From Syntrophomonadaceae bacterium (GTDB lineage Bacteria; Bacillota; Syntrophomonadia; Syntrophomonadales; Syntrophomonadaceae): a stretch of DNA of 64,000 nt. The first letter of the stretch is position 1. The number at the start of each line of letters is the position of its first letter. Shown one piece after another: positions 42,887-53,688 of the stretch. The stretch is taken from positions 1 to 64,000 of the forward strand of contig JAAYJK010000050.1 in assembly GCA_012522955.1 (NCBI GenBank), written 5' to 3'. The position numbers and the translations under genes were made by a program. The notes under the pieces are model-generated. The model saw only the letters and a list, made by a program, of their open reading frames with translations. It ran no database searches and was not told the origin of the DNA.

Positions 42887-42961
42887 GCGGAAGTGGCTCA
42901 GTGGTAGAGCATCGCCTTGCCAAGGCGAGGGTCGAGAGTTCGAATCTCTTCTTCCGCTCCA
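42887..42961 (+). tRNA. tRNA-Gly (anticodon GCC)
   Basis: 75 bases including CCA. The acceptor GCGGAAG pairs with CTTCCGC. The anticodon stem-loop CGCCT-TGCC-AAGGCG carries GCC. The T-arm is GAGAGTTCGAATCTC. Confidence 0.97.
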
Positions 42962-42972
42962 TAAAAATTGTG

Positions 42973-43004
42973 CCTCGGCAACTGCCGGGGTGTTGTATTT
43001 TTTG
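42973..43004 (+). terminator. Intrinsic terminator of tRNA-Gly
   Basis: CCTCGGC-AACT-GCCGGGG stem followed by TGTTGTATTTTTT. Confidence 0.75.
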
Positions 43005-43109
43005 TGAAAGTAGGGTAAATTCTTTAAAGGGCTTTGTGGGCCAATTTCAGGATTTCAGTGATTGCATTAATCATAGAAGAACTTTAAATGAGGTTAGGAG
43101 GAAGCGTAG

Positions 43110-44456
43110 ATGAACGCGAGGGTATCAAAAATCGATAATGGCGAAGCTTTCCTGGAAATAGAAGTAGCTGCAGATAAACTGGAGGAAGGCATGCAATTTG
43201 CCTATCGTACAGTGGTTAAAAAAGTCACAGTACCTGGATTCAGAAAGGGCAAAGTGCCTCGTCCGTTGTTAGAAGCATATTACGGCAAAGAAGTTCTGTA
43301 TGAGGACGCCTTGGAGCATATCATTCCCGAGGTATACGATGGGGCCGTAAAAGCTTTGGAAATAAAGGTTATGGGGCAGCCTGAATTCGATTTTGACCTG
43401 GAGACCATTGAAAATGATGAGCAACCATTTGTGATAAAGGCTACGGTAGCAATTGAACCAGAGATAATCTTGGGTCAAACCGAAGGACTGGAGATTAAGG
43501 TGCCTGATTTCCCAGTTAGCGACGAAATGGTTGAAAAAAGGTTAGATGAAATGCGCTCATCTTATGCTCAATTGGTAGACAAAACCGAGCCCAGCGAGAT
43601 GGGAGATACTGTGCTCCTAGATTTCGAGGGTTTTACAGATGGAGTGCCTTTTGACGGAGGGAAGGGAGAGGATTACCAGCTAGTGCTGGGTTCCAACACC
43701 TTTATTCCTGGCTTTGAGGAACAGCTGACCGGATTAAAGGCCGGGGATGAAAAAGAGGTTGAAGTTAACTTTCCGGACGATTATCAAGCCGAAGATTTAG
43801 CGGGGCAAGCTGCTATATTTAAAGTTTCGATAAAGAGCGTTCAGTGCAAGCAGATGAGGGAACTGAATGACGAATTTGCCCAGGAAGTAAGCGAATGTGA
43901 AAGCCTGGATGAACTCAGGGAAGATATAAGGAAAAACCTATTAGAAGCCAGTGAAGCCAGACGCCAGGATGTTATACGGCAAGCAGCACTTGATAAAGCT
44001 ATGGAAACCACCCCGGTAGTATTGGCGGAGTCAGCAATTAAAGCCCAGGCTATTAATATGGCCCAACAACTGGAGCAGCGCCTTATGTCTCAGGGGATAT
44101 CTTTGGAACAATACTTAACTATTACCAACAGTAACGTAGAAATGCTCATAAATTCCATTATGCCCGATGCTGAAAGGCAACTTAAAACCAACTTCATCTT
44201 AGAAAAATTGATCTATGAAAAAGGTATAGAGATTAATGATGAAGAATTAAATATATATATTAATGATATGGCTGTAAGAACAGGAATGGAAGTTGAAGAG
44301 GTTCGGAAGAACGTGGAAGGAATGGAAGACAACATTCGTAACAACCTGAAAATGGACAAAGCAGTAGACTATTTGGTAGAGCATGCTGTAGTGAGCATTG
44401 AGGAAAAAGAAGAAGCGGAAGCCCAAGGCGAAGCTGAGGAAAGCGTCGCAGAATAA
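43110..44456 (+). CDS. tig: Trigger factor, ribosome-bound chaperone and prolyl isomerase
   Basis: 448 residues. The N-terminal ribosome-binding domain has the signature VTVPGFRKGKVPRPLLE (near residue 40). The central FKBP-type PPIase domain (about 155-240) shows GDTVLLDFEGFTDGVPFDGG and FIPGFEEQLTGLKAGDE. A long helical C-terminal chaperone domain with an acidic tail follows. It meets nascent chains at the ribosome exit. AGGTTAGGAGGAAGCGTAG precedes ATG 43110. It is followed by clpP and clpX, the usual Firmicutes order. Confidence 0.98.
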   Translation: MNARVSKIDNGEAFLEIEVAADKLEEGMQFAYRTVVKKVTVPGFRKGKVPRPLLEAYYGKEVLYEDALEHIIPEVYDGAVKALEIKVMGQPEFDFDLETIENDEQPFVIKATVAIEPEIILGQTEGLEIKVPDFPVSDEMVEKRLDEMRSSYAQLVDKTEPSEMGDTVLLDFEGFTDGVPFDGGKGEDYQLVLGSNTFIPGFEEQLTGLKAGDEKEVEVNFPDDYQAEDLAGQAAIFKVSIKSVQCKQMRELNDEFAQEVSECESLDELREDIRKNLLEASEARRQDVIRQAALDKAMETTPVVLAESAIKAQAINMAQQLEQRLMSQGISLEQYLTITNSNVEMLINSIMPDAERQLKTNFILEKLIYEKGIEINDEELNIYINDMAVRTGMEVEEVRKNVEGMEDNIRNNLKMDKAVDYLVEHAVVSIEEKEEAEAQGEAEESVAE

Positions 44457-44530
44457 TTGGATCCGTACCATAAACAACTAAGAATTTACCCGGGATGCAA
44501 GCTAAAATAAAACTAAAAGAGGTGAAAGAT

Positions 44531-45136
44531 ATGTCTTATTTGGTACCTATGGTAGTAGAGCAGACCAACCGGGGAGAGAGATCGTATGATATATACTCTC
44601 GCTTGTTAAAAGATAGGATAATATTCTTGGGCAGCGCCATTGATGATACTGTAGCCAATTTGGTAATTGCTCAGCTATTGTTTTTGGAAGCTGAAGATCC
44701 AGATAAGGACATTGCCTTATATATTAACAGCCCAGGAGGTTCAATCAGTGCTGGCATGGCTATATATGACACCATGCAGCATATCAAGGCTGATGTATCA
44801 ACTATATGTGTTGGATTGGCTGCAAGCATGGGAGCTTTCTTGCTGGCAGCTGGGGAAAAAGGGAAGCGTTATGCCTTACCTAATGCAGAAATAATGATTC
44901 ATCAACCCAGTGGCGGAACTCAGGGTCAAGCTACGGATATTGAGATTCACGCTAAAAGAATTATTAGAATGAGAGAAGCCTTGAACCGAATTCTAGTAGA
45001 TAGAACCGGTCAATCCTTGGAGAAAATAGAGCAGGATACGGAAAGAGATTACTTCATGACCGCCCAAGACGCGGTAGAGTATGGAATTATTGATGAGGTA
45101 ATGCTTAGGTCAAGGGGATTCGGCAAGAAGAAATAG
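44531..45136 (+). CDS. clpP: ATP-dependent Clp protease proteolytic subunit
   Basis: 201 residues from ATG 44531 (AAAGAGGTGAAAGAT in front). The catalytic Ser is in [11 protein letters not shown], His in MIHQPSGG, and Asp in the following helix region. [17 protein letters not shown] supplies the oxyanion loop. Fourteen subunits form the barrel that degrades substrates fed by ClpX, encoded 25 bases downstream. Confidence 0.98.
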   Translation: MSYLVPMVVEQTNRGERSYDIYSRLLKDRIIFLGSAIDDTVANLVIAQLLFLEAEDPDKDIALYINSPGGSISAGMAIYDTMQHIKADVSTICVGLAASMGAFLLAAGEKGKRYALPNAEIMIHQPSGGTQGQATDIEIHAKRIIRMREALNRILVDRTGQSLEKIEQDTERDYFMTAQDAVEYGIIDEVMLRSRGFGKKK

Positions 45137-45161
45137 TGCTACCTGGAAGAGGGGTGGATAT

Positions 45162-46412
45162 ATGCATAAATACGGAGATGATAAAGGACAATTAAAATGC
45201 TCGTTTTGCGGCAAGACTCAGGATCAGGTTAAGAAATTAGTTGCAGGTCCGGGTGTTTATATTTGTGATGAATGCATTGAACTCTGCAATGAAATAATCG
45301 AAGAAGAACTGGCTGAAGATTTAGGTTTGGAACTGGGGGATATCCCCAAGCCTTTGGAGATTAGAGAAACCTTGGATGACTATGTTATCGGCCAGGATCG
45401 AGCCAAAAAATCATTGGCAGTAGCTGTGTACAATCACTATAAAAGAATAAATCTGGGTATGAAATTGGATGACGTAGAATTGCAGAAAAGCAATATTATG
45501 ATGCTGGGCCCCACTGGTAGCGGTAAAACACTGCTGGCTCAAACCCTAGCCCGGATATTGAATGTGCCTTTCGCCATAGCCGATGCTACATCTCTTACTG
45601 AGGCTGGCTATGTAGGAGAAGATGTAGAAAACATTCTTCTTAAACTCATACAGGCCGCCGATTATGATATTGAAAAGGCCGAGAAGGGCATTGTCTATAT
45701 TGATGAAATTGATAAGATAGCTCGTAAGACAGACAATCCCAGCATAACCCGTGATGTATCCGGGGAAGGGGTACAACAGGCCTTGCTGAAAATATTGGAA
45801 GGTACAGTAGCCAGCGTGCCTCCCCAGGGGGGGCGCAAGCATCCTCATCAAGAGTTTATCCAGATCGATACCAGCAATATTCTTTTTATCTGCGGTGGAG
45901 CCTTTGAGGGTATCGATAAAATAATACAAGACCGTATCGGGCAAAAAGTTATGGGTTTTGGAGCCGATATTAAAGCCAAAGAAGAAAAGAAAATCGGTGA
46001 AATCCTGGAAATGATTTTGCCCCAGGATCTGCTGCGCTATGGACTGATCCCTGAATTTGTAGGCCGGGTACCGATCATAGTGACCCTGGACGCTTTGGAT
46101 AAGGTGACTTTGGTTAAAATATTGATCGAACCAAGAAACGCTCTGGTCAAACAATACAAGAAATTATTGGAGCTGGATGGGGTAGATCTGGAGTTTACTG
46201 ATGACGCTCTCGATGCCATCGCCGAAGAAGCCTTGCGAAGAAATACCGGGGCTCGCGGTCTAAGGGCTATAATTGAAGACGTGATGCTGGAAGTCATGTA
46301 TGAGGTACCTTCCCGAATTGATATTACCAAGGTATTGGTAACTCGGGAGGTAATTGCTAAAAAAGAAAAGCCCCTGCTGGTAACCGTGGATGCCAGAAGA
46401 AAAGTAAACTGA
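45162..46412 (+). CDS. clpX: ClpX AAA+ unfoldase
   Basis: 416 residues. An N-terminal zinc-binding domain ([19 protein letters not shown]) precedes the AAA+ module with [15 protein letters not shown] (Walker A), [12 protein letters not shown] (Walker B), the RKHPHQ pore region and the IGF-type ClpP loop ([15 protein letters not shown]). It unfolds tagged substrates and passes them to ClpP. Length and motifs are complete. Confidence 0.98.
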   Translation: MHKYGDDKGQLKCSFCGKTQDQVKKLVAGPGVYICDECIELCNEIIEEELAEDLGLELGDIPKPLEIRETLDDYVIGQDRAKKSLAVAVYNHYKRINLGMKLDDVELQKSNIMMLGPTGSGKTLLAQTLARILNVPFAIADATSLTEAGYVGEDVENILLKLIQAADYDIEKAEKGIVYIDEIDKIARKTDNPSITRDVSGEGVQQALLKILEGTVASVPPQGGRKHPHQEFIQIDTSNILFICGGAFEGIDKIIQDRIGQKVMGFGADIKAKEEKKIGEILEMILPQDLLRYGLIPEFVGRVPIIVTLDALDKVTLVKILIEPRNALVKQYKKLLELDGVDLEFTDDALDAIAEEALRRNTGARGLRAIIEDVMLEVMYEVPSRIDITKVLVTREVIAKKEKPLLVTVDARRKVN

Positions 46413-46517
46413 TTAAATAGCTCCATTAGCTGCTAGCACAGCTAATGCTTCAAAAGCTATCTGTGTGTAGCATTAATAGTACAAATTGATGTTAGGTAAG
46501 GAAGATGGATGACCGGC
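46413..46517. other. Intergenic region after clpX
   Basis: Contains a weak repeat (TAGCTCCATTAGCTGCTAGC) just past the clpX stop; nothing else seen. Confidence 0.3.
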
Positions 46518-46542
46518 AAAGGCAGTGGAAACTGCCTTTTTT
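46518..46542 (+). terminator. Intrinsic terminator, copy 1 of two similar
   Basis: AAAGGCAGT-GGAA-ACTGCC followed by six T residues. A close copy (AAAGGCAGT-GAAA-ACTGTC plus T-run) stands at 46848-46873. Confidence 0.85.
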
Positions 46543-46560
46543 GGTTTATGGGACAAAAAC

Positions 46561-46584
46561 CTGGACCATGGGCTGGACCATGGG
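46561..46584. repeat. Two tandem copies of a 12-bp repeat
   Basis: CTGGACCATGGG occurs twice in direct tandem (46561-46572 and 46573-46584). Role unknown. Confidence 0.7.
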
Positions 46585-46673
46585 AATGAAGAGCGTTAAC
46601 AATCAAAACCTCCTCAGTTTGATACTGATGCAGGTTTCGACGAGCGCCAAACCAAGTAAAAGGAGGAGGTCCA

Positions 46674-46811
46674 TTGGACCAAAGAAGCTTAATTGTGAAG
46701 TTGGGACGGTATAATCATAATATTGATTCGAAAACAGCGAAGAAAACAATATAGCGGATTGAAATTGCAGTTGTAGGCCGGCATAAGACTGTTTAGGAAC
46801 TTATTCGCTAA
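46674..46811 (+). pseudogene. Short gene remnant with two in-frame TAG codons
   Basis: AAAGGAGGAGG with ideal spacing precedes TTG 46674. The frame gives 26 residues (LIVKLGRYNHNIDSKTAKK) to TAG 46752. It stays protein-like (IEIAVVGRHKTV) to a second TAG at 46794 and then ends at TAA 46809-46811. Both TAG could derive from CAG (Gln) by one change. No known family recognised. It could instead be a genuine 26-residue peptide. Confidence 0.35.
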
Positions 46812-46847
46812 GATCTTTAGATTATTCAAGGTGTTTATAGCTATGGA

Positions 46848-46873
46848 AAAGGCAGTGAAAACTGTCTTTTTTT
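46848..46873 (+). terminator. Intrinsic terminator, copy 2
   Basis: AAAGGCAGT-GAAA-ACTGTC followed by seven T residues; about 140 bases before lonB. Confidence 0.85.
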
Positions 46874-47011
46874 ACTGTCCATATTACCTTATTCAACTGA
46901 TCCAGCCGGGAATAATATAAAAAAGCGGCTTGGTATTTAGGCTTTATTAAGGTCGCTTATGAATGAATACCAAGAAGCTTGGTAGCAGCTGTAGAGAAAG
47001 GAATAAGCAAA

Positions 47012-48640
47012 ATGAATAGTCTTTTTATGGATTACGGCCCGATGCTATATATGGTACAATTATTTTTCGCTATAGTAATTGGGATTTATTTTTGGAATCT
47101 TCTAAAGTCCCAGCAGAATAAAAAACACGGTTTGGTAAAAGAATCAGAAAAAGAAAACGGCAAATTGAAGGAAATGCGTAATGTAAGGTTGACTGAACCA
47201 CTATCCAGTTTGACTCGTCCCGCTGACCTGAAGGATGTAGTTGGGCAGGAGGAGGGGATAGATTTATTGCGGGCTGCCCTTTGCGGCCCCAATCCCCAGC
47301 ACGTAATTATTTATGGTCCACCTGGGGTAGGTAAAACTGCAGCGGCCAGACTGGTCCTGGAGGAAGCCCGCAGGAAGGCTATATCTCCTTTTCCTGCTGA
47401 TGCAAAATTTGTAGAGATAGATGCTTCCATAACTCGTTTCGATGAAAGGAATATTGCTGATCCTCTGATTGGATCAGTACATGACCCTATTTATCAAGGA
47501 GCTGGGTCCATGGGATCGGCTGGAATACCACAGCCCAAGCCAGGGGCTTGTACCAAAGCCCATGGGGGAGTACTCTTTATTGATGAAATAGGGGAGTTGC
47601 ATCCCATGCAGATGAATAAACTGTTGAAAGTTCTGGAGGATCGTAAAGTACTGCTGGAAAGTGCATATTATTATGAAAATGATAGAAATATTCCTGCCCA
47701 TATCCATGATATATTTCAAAATGGTTTGCCGGCTGATTTTCGTCTAGTTGGTGCCACTACCAGAATGCCGGCTGAATTGTCACCGCCCTTAAGATCCCGG
47801 TGTATGGAGGTGTTTTTCAAACCACTGGAAAAGGAAGATATCCAAAGAATTGTCATCAATGCCGTAGATAAAGTAGGCATAGAGGTAGATGGAGGTGCAG
47901 TGGGAGAAATTGTGAAATATGCCGGTAATGGACGGGAAGCGGTTAATATTGTTCAGTTGGCAGCAGGGATAACCCAGGTGGAGAGCTCGTGTCGGATCAC
48001 TCTGGAGACGGTGGAAAAGGTTTTAAACAATGGTCGCTTTTCTCCCCGGACAGAAGTTCGACCTGGAATTGAACCGGCCATAGGAGTAGTGAATGGTCTG
48101 GCGGTGCATGGGGCCAATGTGGGTGTGCTGATTGAGGTGGAAGCTAAAGCCATACCTGTGGATAAAGGAAGTGGAAGCTGGACCGTAACAGGAGTTATTG
48201 ATCAAGAAGAAGTAGGGGGAGAAGGAAGAAAGCTGATCCGCAAGAGCATGGCACGGGGAGCAGTGGAAAATGTGCTTACGGTTTTACGTTCTGAGTATGG
48301 CCTGGCCACTTTGGATTATGACTTGCACCTGAATTTCCCGGGAGGAACCCCGGTAGATGGACCTTCTGCCGGAGTAAGCATTGCAACAGCTATTTATTCA
48401 GCTATCAGTCAAAGGCCGGTATATCACCTATTGGCCATGACTGGAGAAATCTCGGTTCACGGTAAAGTAAAGGGGGTGGGGGGAGTAATGAGTAAAGTGG
48501 ATGCCGCCAGGAAGGCAGGGATTAAGAAAGTTGTAATACCCTCGGACAACTGGTTAAGCATATTTGAAAACCTGGCTGATATTGAAGTGATAGCGGTAAA
48601 TAATCTTGGGCAGGTGTTGGATATAGCATTTGTTCAATAG
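47012..48640 (+). CDS. lonB: LonB-type ATP-dependent protease
   Basis: 542 residues, close to Bacillus LonB in length. One N-terminal membrane segment (about residues 7-25, MLYMVQLFFAIVIGIYFW) anchors it. The AAA+ module has [14 protein letters not shown] and VLFIDEIGELHP. The protease domain has the catalytic Ser in DGPSAGVSIATA and Lys in GGVMSKVDAARKAG. In Bacillus LonB is forespore-expressed, which fits a sporulating lineage. ATG 47012 follows AGAAAGGAATAAGCAAA; an in-frame start at 46979 has no ribosome site. Confidence 0.94.
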   Translation: MNSLFMDYGPMLYMVQLFFAIVIGIYFWNLLKSQQNKKHGLVKESEKENGKLKEMRNVRLTEPLSSLTRPADLKDVVGQEEGIDLLRAALCGPNPQHVIIYGPPGVGKTAAARLVLEEARRKAISPFPADAKFVEIDASITRFDERNIADPLIGSVHDPIYQGAGSMGSAGIPQPKPGACTKAHGGVLFIDEIGELHPMQMNKLLKVLEDRKVLLESAYYYENDRNIPAHIHDIFQNGLPADFRLVGATTRMPAELSPPLRSRCMEVFFKPLEKEDIQRIVINAVDKVGIEVDGGAVGEIVKYAGNGREAVNIVQLAAGITQVESSCRITLETVEKVLNNGRFSPRTEVRPGIEPAIGVVNGLAVHGANVGVLIEVEAKAIPVDKGSGSWTVTGVIDQEEVGGEGRKLIRKSMARGAVENVLTVLRSEYGLATLDYDLHLNFPGGTPVDGPSAGVSIATAIYSAISQRPVYHLLAMTGEISVHGKVKGVGGVMSKVDAARKAGIKKVVIPSDNWLSIFENLADIEVIAVNNLGQVLDIAFVQ

Positions 48641-48643
48641 GGC

Positions 48644-48674
48644 TTGACAAATAATATATAATCAATAATATAAT
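48644..48674 (+). promoter_or_regulatory. Candidate sigma-A promoter of lon
   Basis: TTGACA (48644-48649) and TATAAT (48669-48674) are both perfect hexamers, with a 19-bp spacer; a near-match TAATAT at 48666 gives 16. It begins just after the lonB stop. Confidence 0.6.
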
Positions 48675-48797
48675 TTGATAGCATATATTGGCGATATTTA
48701 TTATACTAAACCAGGATTTATGGATGACTGCAGTCCTTCTAACCTTGCCTTTAGGCTCAGTCATATAGTAGAATTAATTTGCCTGGGAGGTGTTTTT

Positions 48798-51140
48798 TTG
48801 CAGTCAAATGATGAAATATTAAGAGTAATACCCATGCTCCCATTAAGAGGAATGCTGGTTTTTCCATATACCGTTATTCATCTTGATGTAGGCCGAAAAA
48901 AATCCATTAATGCCATAGAAGAAGCTATGTTAGAGAATAAAGAGATATTTCTGGCTACCCAAAAAGAAGCCCAAGATGATGATCCGGAAGAAACAGACAT
49001 TTATCAAGTAGGAACGGTAGCCGAGATCAGGCAGATATTAAAGATGCCCGGTGGAACCATGCGGGTTCTGGTTGAGGGTCTGCATCGAGCTGAAATACGG
49101 AGTTACGTAGCTCACGATCCTTATATGCAGGTACAGATCGAAGAATTTAAGGATGACACCAAAGAAAAACCGGTCGAACTGGAAGCATTGATGAGGACTC
49201 TGGTTTCCCAATTTGAACAATATGTAAGAGTAAGTAAGAAGGTACCGCCGGAAACGGTAGTTACAGTGGTATCTATAGAAGAACCGGGTCGCTTAGCGGA
49301 TGTGGTGGCATCTCATCTGTCCTTGAGGATTCACGAGAAGCAAAAGATACTGGAGGCCCGGGATATATCCCAGCGGCTGGAATTTATGTGTGATATTCTG
49401 GCCAAGGAAATGGAAGTGCTGGAACTAGAACGAAAAATTAATATCCGGGTGCGCAAACAGATGGAAAAAACCCAGAAAGAGTATTATCTGCGGGAGCAGA
49501 TGAAAGCTATCCAGAAGGAACTGGGAGAGAAGGACGAACGGACCGCTGAGGTGGAAGAACTCAGAGAACGGATAGAAGAGGCCAAACTGCCCAAAGATGC
49601 TCATGAAAAGGCCTATAAGGAATTGGAAAGGCTGGAGAAGATGCCGCCTATGGTAGCCGAAGCGGTGGTGGTTAGAAATTATTTGGATTGGATGCTTTCC
49701 TTGCCCTGGTCAGCTGAAACCAAGGATAGACTTGATTTGAAAGCAGCCGAAGCCATTTTGGAAGAAGATCATTATGGACTGGAGAAACCCAAAGAGAGAA
49801 TATTGGAATATCTGGCCATACGTAAACTGGCTAAGAAGATGAAAGGACCCATTTTATGCCTGGTAGGGCCGCCTGGAGTTGGAAAAACTTCTTTGGGGAA
49901 GTCTATCGCCAGATCCCTGGGTCGCAAATTTGTACGAATGTCCTTGGGGGGAATCCGTGATGAAGCCGAAATTAGGGGACATCGCAGAACCTATGTAGGA
50001 TCTATGCCGGGTCGGGTATTGCAGGGCATGAAGCAGGCCGGTTCCAGGAATCCTATATTTCTTCTGGATGAAATCGACAAGATGACTATGGATTTTAGAG
50101 GCGACCCTGCTTCAGCTTTGTTAGAGGTCTTGGATCCGGAACAAAATTTTTCCTTTAGTGATCACTATCTGGAAATACCTTTTGATCTGTCCAAGGTAAT
50201 GTTCATAACCACGGCTAATTCAATCTACAATATACCCCGACCCTTGTTAGACCGAATGGAACTTATAGAAATAAGCAGTTATACCGAAGAGGATAAAGTG
50301 CATATTGCCAAGGATTATTTGGTACCCAAGCAAGTTAAGGAGCATGGATTGAAGCCCAAGAACATTAGCTTTTCGGAAGGTGCTATCAGGAAAACAATTC
50401 GCAATTATACTCGGGAAGCTGGAGTAAGAAACCTGGAAAGAGAAATTGCTTCCATGTGCCGCAAGGTAGCCAGGCAGGTAGTGGAGAACAGGAATGTCCA
50501 GGTTAATGTTACTGCCGCCATGGTGGCACGGTATTTGGGCAAAGAACGATACCGCTATGGGGTAGCCGAAAGTGAAAACCAGATTGGGGTAGCTACTGGT
50601 TTGGCCTGGACTGAGACTGGTGGCGATATACTGGCCATTGAGGTAGCTTTATACAAAGGCCAGGGCAAGCTGATTTTAACCGGAAAACTGGGTGATGTTA
50701 TGAAAGAATCAGCCCGAGCTGCTTTGACCTATGTGAGATCCAGAGCCGAAGAGTTAGGTATTTCTCAGCAGACCTTGGATGAAAGCGATATACATCTGCA
50801 TGTCCCTGAAGGAGCCATTCCTAAAGATGGCCCTTCGGCGGGTATAACCATTGCCAGCGCCCTTGCTTCAGCTTTGGCAGGCCACCCGGTGCGCAGTGAT
50901 ATAGCTATGACTGGTGAAATAACCCTAAGAGGGCGGGTCCTTCCTATTGGGGGAGTAAAAGAAAAAATCCTGGCAGCTCATAGGGCTGGGATTAAGATGG
51001 TTTTGCTGCCGGAGGACAATAAAAAGGACATTGAGGATATACCAGCTGCTGTGAGGAAGAAAATGCAATTCCAGATTGTTTCTCACATGGATCAGGTACT
51101 GGAACTTGCCCTGGATAAAAATGAGGGGACTTTAAATTAA
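48798..51140 (+). CDS. lon: ATP-dependent protease La (Lon)
   Basis: 780 residues from TTG 48798, preceded by GGGAGGTG; the longer frame from 48675 runs through the promoter and is rejected. It has the N-terminal LAN substrate domain ([20 protein letters not shown]), a coiled-coil region (about 190-300), the AAA+ module with [19 protein letters not shown] and [11 protein letters not shown], and a protease domain with Ser in [14 protein letters not shown] and Lys in [14 protein letters not shown]. It degrades misfolded and regulatory proteins in the cytoplasm. Confidence 0.97.
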   Translation: MQSNDEILRVIPMLPLRGMLVFPYTVIHLDVGRKKSINAIEEAMLENKEIFLATQKEAQDDDPEETDIYQVGTVAEIRQILKMPGGTMRVLVEGLHRAEIRSYVAHDPYMQVQIEEFKDDTKEKPVELEALMRTLVSQFEQYVRVSKKVPPETVVTVVSIEEPGRLADVVASHLSLRIHEKQKILEARDISQRLEFMCDILAKEMEVLELERKINIRVRKQMEKTQKEYYLREQMKAIQKELGEKDERTAEVEELRERIEEAKLPKDAHEKAYKELERLEKMPPMVAEAVVVRNYLDWMLSLPWSAETKDRLDLKAAEAILEEDHYGLEKPKERILEYLAIRKLAKKMKGPILCLVGPPGVGKTSLGKSIARSLGRKFVRMSLGGIRDEAEIRGHRRTYVGSMPGRVLQGMKQAGSRNPIFLLDEIDKMTMDFRGDPASALLEVLDPEQNFSFSDHYLEIPFDLSKVMFITTANSIYNIPRPLLDRMELIEISSYTEEDKVHIAKDYLVPKQVKEHGLKPKNISFSEGAIRKTIRNYTREAGVRNLEREIASMCRKVARQVVENRNVQVNVTAAMVARYLGKERYRYGVAESENQIGVATGLAWTETGGDILAIEVALYKGQGKLILTGKLGDVMKESARAALTYVRSRAEELGISQQTLDESDIHLHVPEGAIPKDGPSAGITIASALASALAGHPVRSDIAMTGEITLRGRVLPIGGVKEKILAAHRAGIKMVLLPEDNKKDIEDIPAAVRKKMQFQIVSHMDQVLELALDKNEGTLN

Positions 51141-51177
51141 ATAAGCAAATTGGCAGTTCATACTATACCATTGGTGT

Positions 51178-51259
51178 TACCAGCATTATAATTGGTCCCG
51201 TTGTCTAATGGGTCTTAGGAAGAAGCCCATGAATCTGTACCATTACCTTAATGCTGGTA
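51178..51259. repeat. Distant 11-bp inverted repeat between lon and engB
   Basis: TACCAGCATTA (51178-51188) and TAATGCTGGTA (51249-51259) are exact inverse copies 60 bases apart. Further partial copies (CCAGTATAATACTGG near 51315) follow. No known leader RNA recognised. Confidence 0.45.
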
Positions 51260-51422
51260 TTACTTGTATCATGTTTAAAGCCTGCCTTAATAAGGGTAAT
51301 CCGGGCTTTGATACCCAGTATAATACTGGCTGGGAAGTAATACAGGTATAGTAGAGGCTGGACTTACACCCAGTGCATCGTTGGTAGATAAGTACGAAGA
51401 TTGGTAAATAAGGTAGGCTATA

Positions 51423-52025
51423 ATGATTATTAAGCAGGCGGAATTTAAGGGAGTGTTTGTGGATCTTAAACTGCTTCCGGATGAGGAACGACCGGAAATA
51501 GCCCTGGTGGGCAGGTCCAATGTAGGGAAATCATCTTTGATCAATAAATTAAGCAACCGTAAGAAGCTGGCCAAGTCCAGTTCTACTCCGGGCAAGACCA
51601 GAACGATAAATTACTACCTGATTAATGAACAATGGTATATGGTAGATCTGCCTGGCTATGGTTATGCCAAAGTTTCCAAGCAGGAAAGAGCCAAATGGGG
51701 TAAGATGATCGAATCATATCTAAGCCAGCGCCAGCAGTTAAAAGGGGTTTTGCATATCCTGGACATAAGGCATCCACCTTCCAGTGACGATATAGTGATG
51801 AAAGAGTGGCTTAGTCATCATCAAATACCGGTTTTAATTGTGGCCACCAAGGCGGATAAAATATCTCGGGGAGCCAGGGCTCGCAACTTGGCAGTGATCA
51901 GAAAAGAATTAAAGCTGCCAGTGGACTTGCTGCCCCTCTGCTTTTCAGCTGAGACCGGGGAAGGCATAGAGGAGATAAAAGCTGCTCTGCAAGAAATATT
52001 GAAGTATAACTCGGAACCGGACTGA
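51423..52025 (+). CDS. engB: Ribosome-assembly GTPase EngB/YsxC
   Basis: A 200-residue GTPase needed for late 50S subunit assembly. G1 GRSNVGKSSLINKL, switch I STPGKTRTINYY, G3 DLPGYGYAKV, G4 TKAD and G5 CFSAETG are all present. Position directly after lon is the Firmicutes norm. Confidence 0.97.
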   Translation: MIIKQAEFKGVFVDLKLLPDEERPEIALVGRSNVGKSSLINKLSNRKKLAKSSSTPGKTRTINYYLINEQWYMVDLPGYGYAKVSKQERAKWGKMIESYLSQRQQLKGVLHILDIRHPPSSDDIVMKEWLSHHQIPVLIVATKADKISRGARARNLAVIRKELKLPVDLLPLCFSAETGEGIEEIKAALQEILKYNSEPD

Positions 52026-52053
52026 ACAGCGGTGCCCGGCGGAAAATATTAAT

Positions 52054-52079
52054 AAGCCCGGCCCTGGCTGGTCGGGCTT
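52054..52079. terminator. Bidirectional hairpin between convergent genes
   Basis: AAGCCCG (52054-52060) pairs with CGGGCTT (52073-52079), flanked by ATATT on both sides. It serves the convergent engB and SEC-C genes. Confidence 0.65.
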
Positions 52080-52098
52080 AAAATATTCATCACCCAGC

Positions 52099-53361
52099 TT
52101 AGCCCTTGAGGCATCTTAATTTAATATATTCCAAGACTTCTTTTTCTGCCTCCATAACCGTAGTGTCCAGATAAGAATTTAACCTGTCAATGATCTTTTC
52201 TGCTCCTCCCTCTTGTTGCAAAAGCTCTGCTGGAGTCTGGCCGTTAAAATCCCCATGGGGAGTGTGCAGCCAATTTTCACATTCTCGGTCTTTTAAAACC
52301 AGGAACCACAATTCAGCGTATTCAGGAGTGGGCGGGGCTGACAACAACAGGCTGTTTATTACCTGTACCGGATGGTCTGGGAGTATGGTGTCCACAAAGT
52401 TGGCATGCCTATAAACCTCCTCCAGCACATCAGCAGCAGATAATAGCAGCTTATCCCTAATAATAAGGCGGGAATAACCGGCTACTTCTTCCTTGGCCTT
52501 GAACCAGTAGTAACCCGAGGTTTGGTGATGCAGGGTGTATTCAGAACTCTGTTCCAGTTGCTGTAATAGCAGATCTCTTTCTTCTGGCTGGAGGACCCAG
52601 ATACGTATATCGTTTAAGTTTAGCAGCATCTTCTGAGCGGCATGATCAAATATTCCATAGATGATTTCTCCATGATGTTTCAGTAAATAAGGTATATCCT
52701 GATCCCTTAATTCCTTCCAATATTTAAAGTGTTCGTGAATAAAATCTTCCTGTAAAAGATTATTTTCCAACATTAAAACCATACCGGAGAAGAGCTTGGC
52801 TGCCGGCATAGAGATTATTCTCCCCAACATGATCATTTCCGGATCTTCCTCTTCAATTAGCAGGGGTTCCTTTATTATCACCTGATGCTCGGTGCCCAGT
52901 AAAATATCCTGTATTTTTAGGGTGGTTCCAATGGCCCCCTTTAGTTTGTAAACGGATAAATAGGATCGATTAAAAGCCTGTGTGCATTCCAACACAGCCT
53001 CTTCCATATAGGCAGCATTTTCAGCTAAATATCGCTCTCCCATGCTCATACCTTGCTCATCCCTGAAGTCGAACCATAACCAGTCTGAGAAAATGGATTC
53101 ATGTGGCTCAGGGATGGTCTTTTTAACAGCAAAACGGGTAAAGCGGGACTTAATCGACTGACGATATTTTTTTGCTTCAGTGACAAAATAACGCTCCAGT
53201 TTCACCTTGGCTGAGGTAGCCAGCTGATTATAATGGGAAAAAGGATCTTCGTATATGGAGGTTATTTCTCCCCAACGTCCGCAGCAATTCTTGAATTTCT
53301 TACCGCTGCCGCAAGGACAAGGATCATTGCGGCCTATTTTCAATTTTTTGGCCAATTCCAT
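52099..53361 (-). CDS. SEC-C zinc-motif protein of unknown function
   Basis: 420 residues from ATG 53361 (AGGGGGAAT in front; the longer frame to 53445 has no site). The N-terminus carries a SEC-C zinc motif, [18 protein letters not shown], as found at the C-terminus of SecA. The rest has no domain I recognise beyond an alpha-rich composition; a C-terminal block [13 protein letters not shown] resembles a short motif seen in other SEC-C proteins. It may be a nucleic-acid- or protein-binding adaptor. It stands alone, convergent with engB and divergent from valS. Confidence 0.75.
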   Translation of the reverse strand: MELAKKLKIGRNDPCPCGSGKKFKNCCGRWGEITSIYEDPFSHYNQLATSAKVKLERYFVTEAKKYRQSIKSRFTRFAVKKTIPEPHESIFSDWLWFDFRDEQGMSMGERYLAENAAYMEEAVLECTQAFNRSYLSVYKLKGAIGTTLKIQDILLGTEHQVIIKEPLLIEEEDPEMIMLGRIISMPAAKLFSGMVLMLENNLLQEDFIHEHFKYWKELRDQDIPYLLKHHGEIIYGIFDHAAQKMLLNLNDIRIWVLQPEERDLLLQQLEQSSEYTLHHQTSGYYWFKAKEEVAGYSRLIIRDKLLLSAADVLEEVYRHANFVDTILPDHPVQVINSLLLSAPPTPEYAELWFLVLKDRECENWLHTPHGDFNGQTPAELLQQEGGAEKIIDRLNSYLDTTVMEAEKEVLEYIKLRCLKG

Positions 53362-53688
53362 ATTCCCCCTAAAGAATCTTTCTCTGTTTATAAAGGTTAC
53401 TACAATATGGAGCCAAAATACAGAATTTATTCGGATTACTTGCATTAGCAGGTGATATTTAAGTACAATTTAGAATGTATAATAGGCATTATTTAGATAG
53501 TATTGGCATTAATGCTTTAGCGATCTTAAACCAGACACTGCAGGTATTAACAGGCTATCTTTAGTCAGTCCGCGAAGGGGATGACAGCGGTAGCAGGTAT
53601 AAGTCTGGCAGGCATTGGCTATTAATCTAGTGTTAACTGGGATAGTATAGTTAAGATTTATGTATAGATATTTTAAGGAGGTTATCGG
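53362..53688. other. Divergent intergenic region upstream of valS
   Basis: Checked for a T-box leader, common before valS in Firmicutes: no GGTGG-type T-box core followed by a terminator was found. A few short dyads are seen (GGCATTAATGCT near 53507). AAGGAGGTTATCGG precedes ATG 53689. Confidence 0.5.

Noticed and set aside
46505-46714. 69-codon frame after clpX
   Set aside because: It reads through a terminator and a tandem repeat, has no ribosome site or domain, and its composition is not protein-like.
46752-46796. Pyrrolysine reading of the two TAG codons
   Set aside because: No pyrrolysine genes are in the window and none are expected in this lineage; CAG-to-TAG decay is simpler.
53447-53688. 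T-box leader expected before valS
   Set aside because: No T-box core (GGTGG-type bulge) followed by a terminator could be found in the region.
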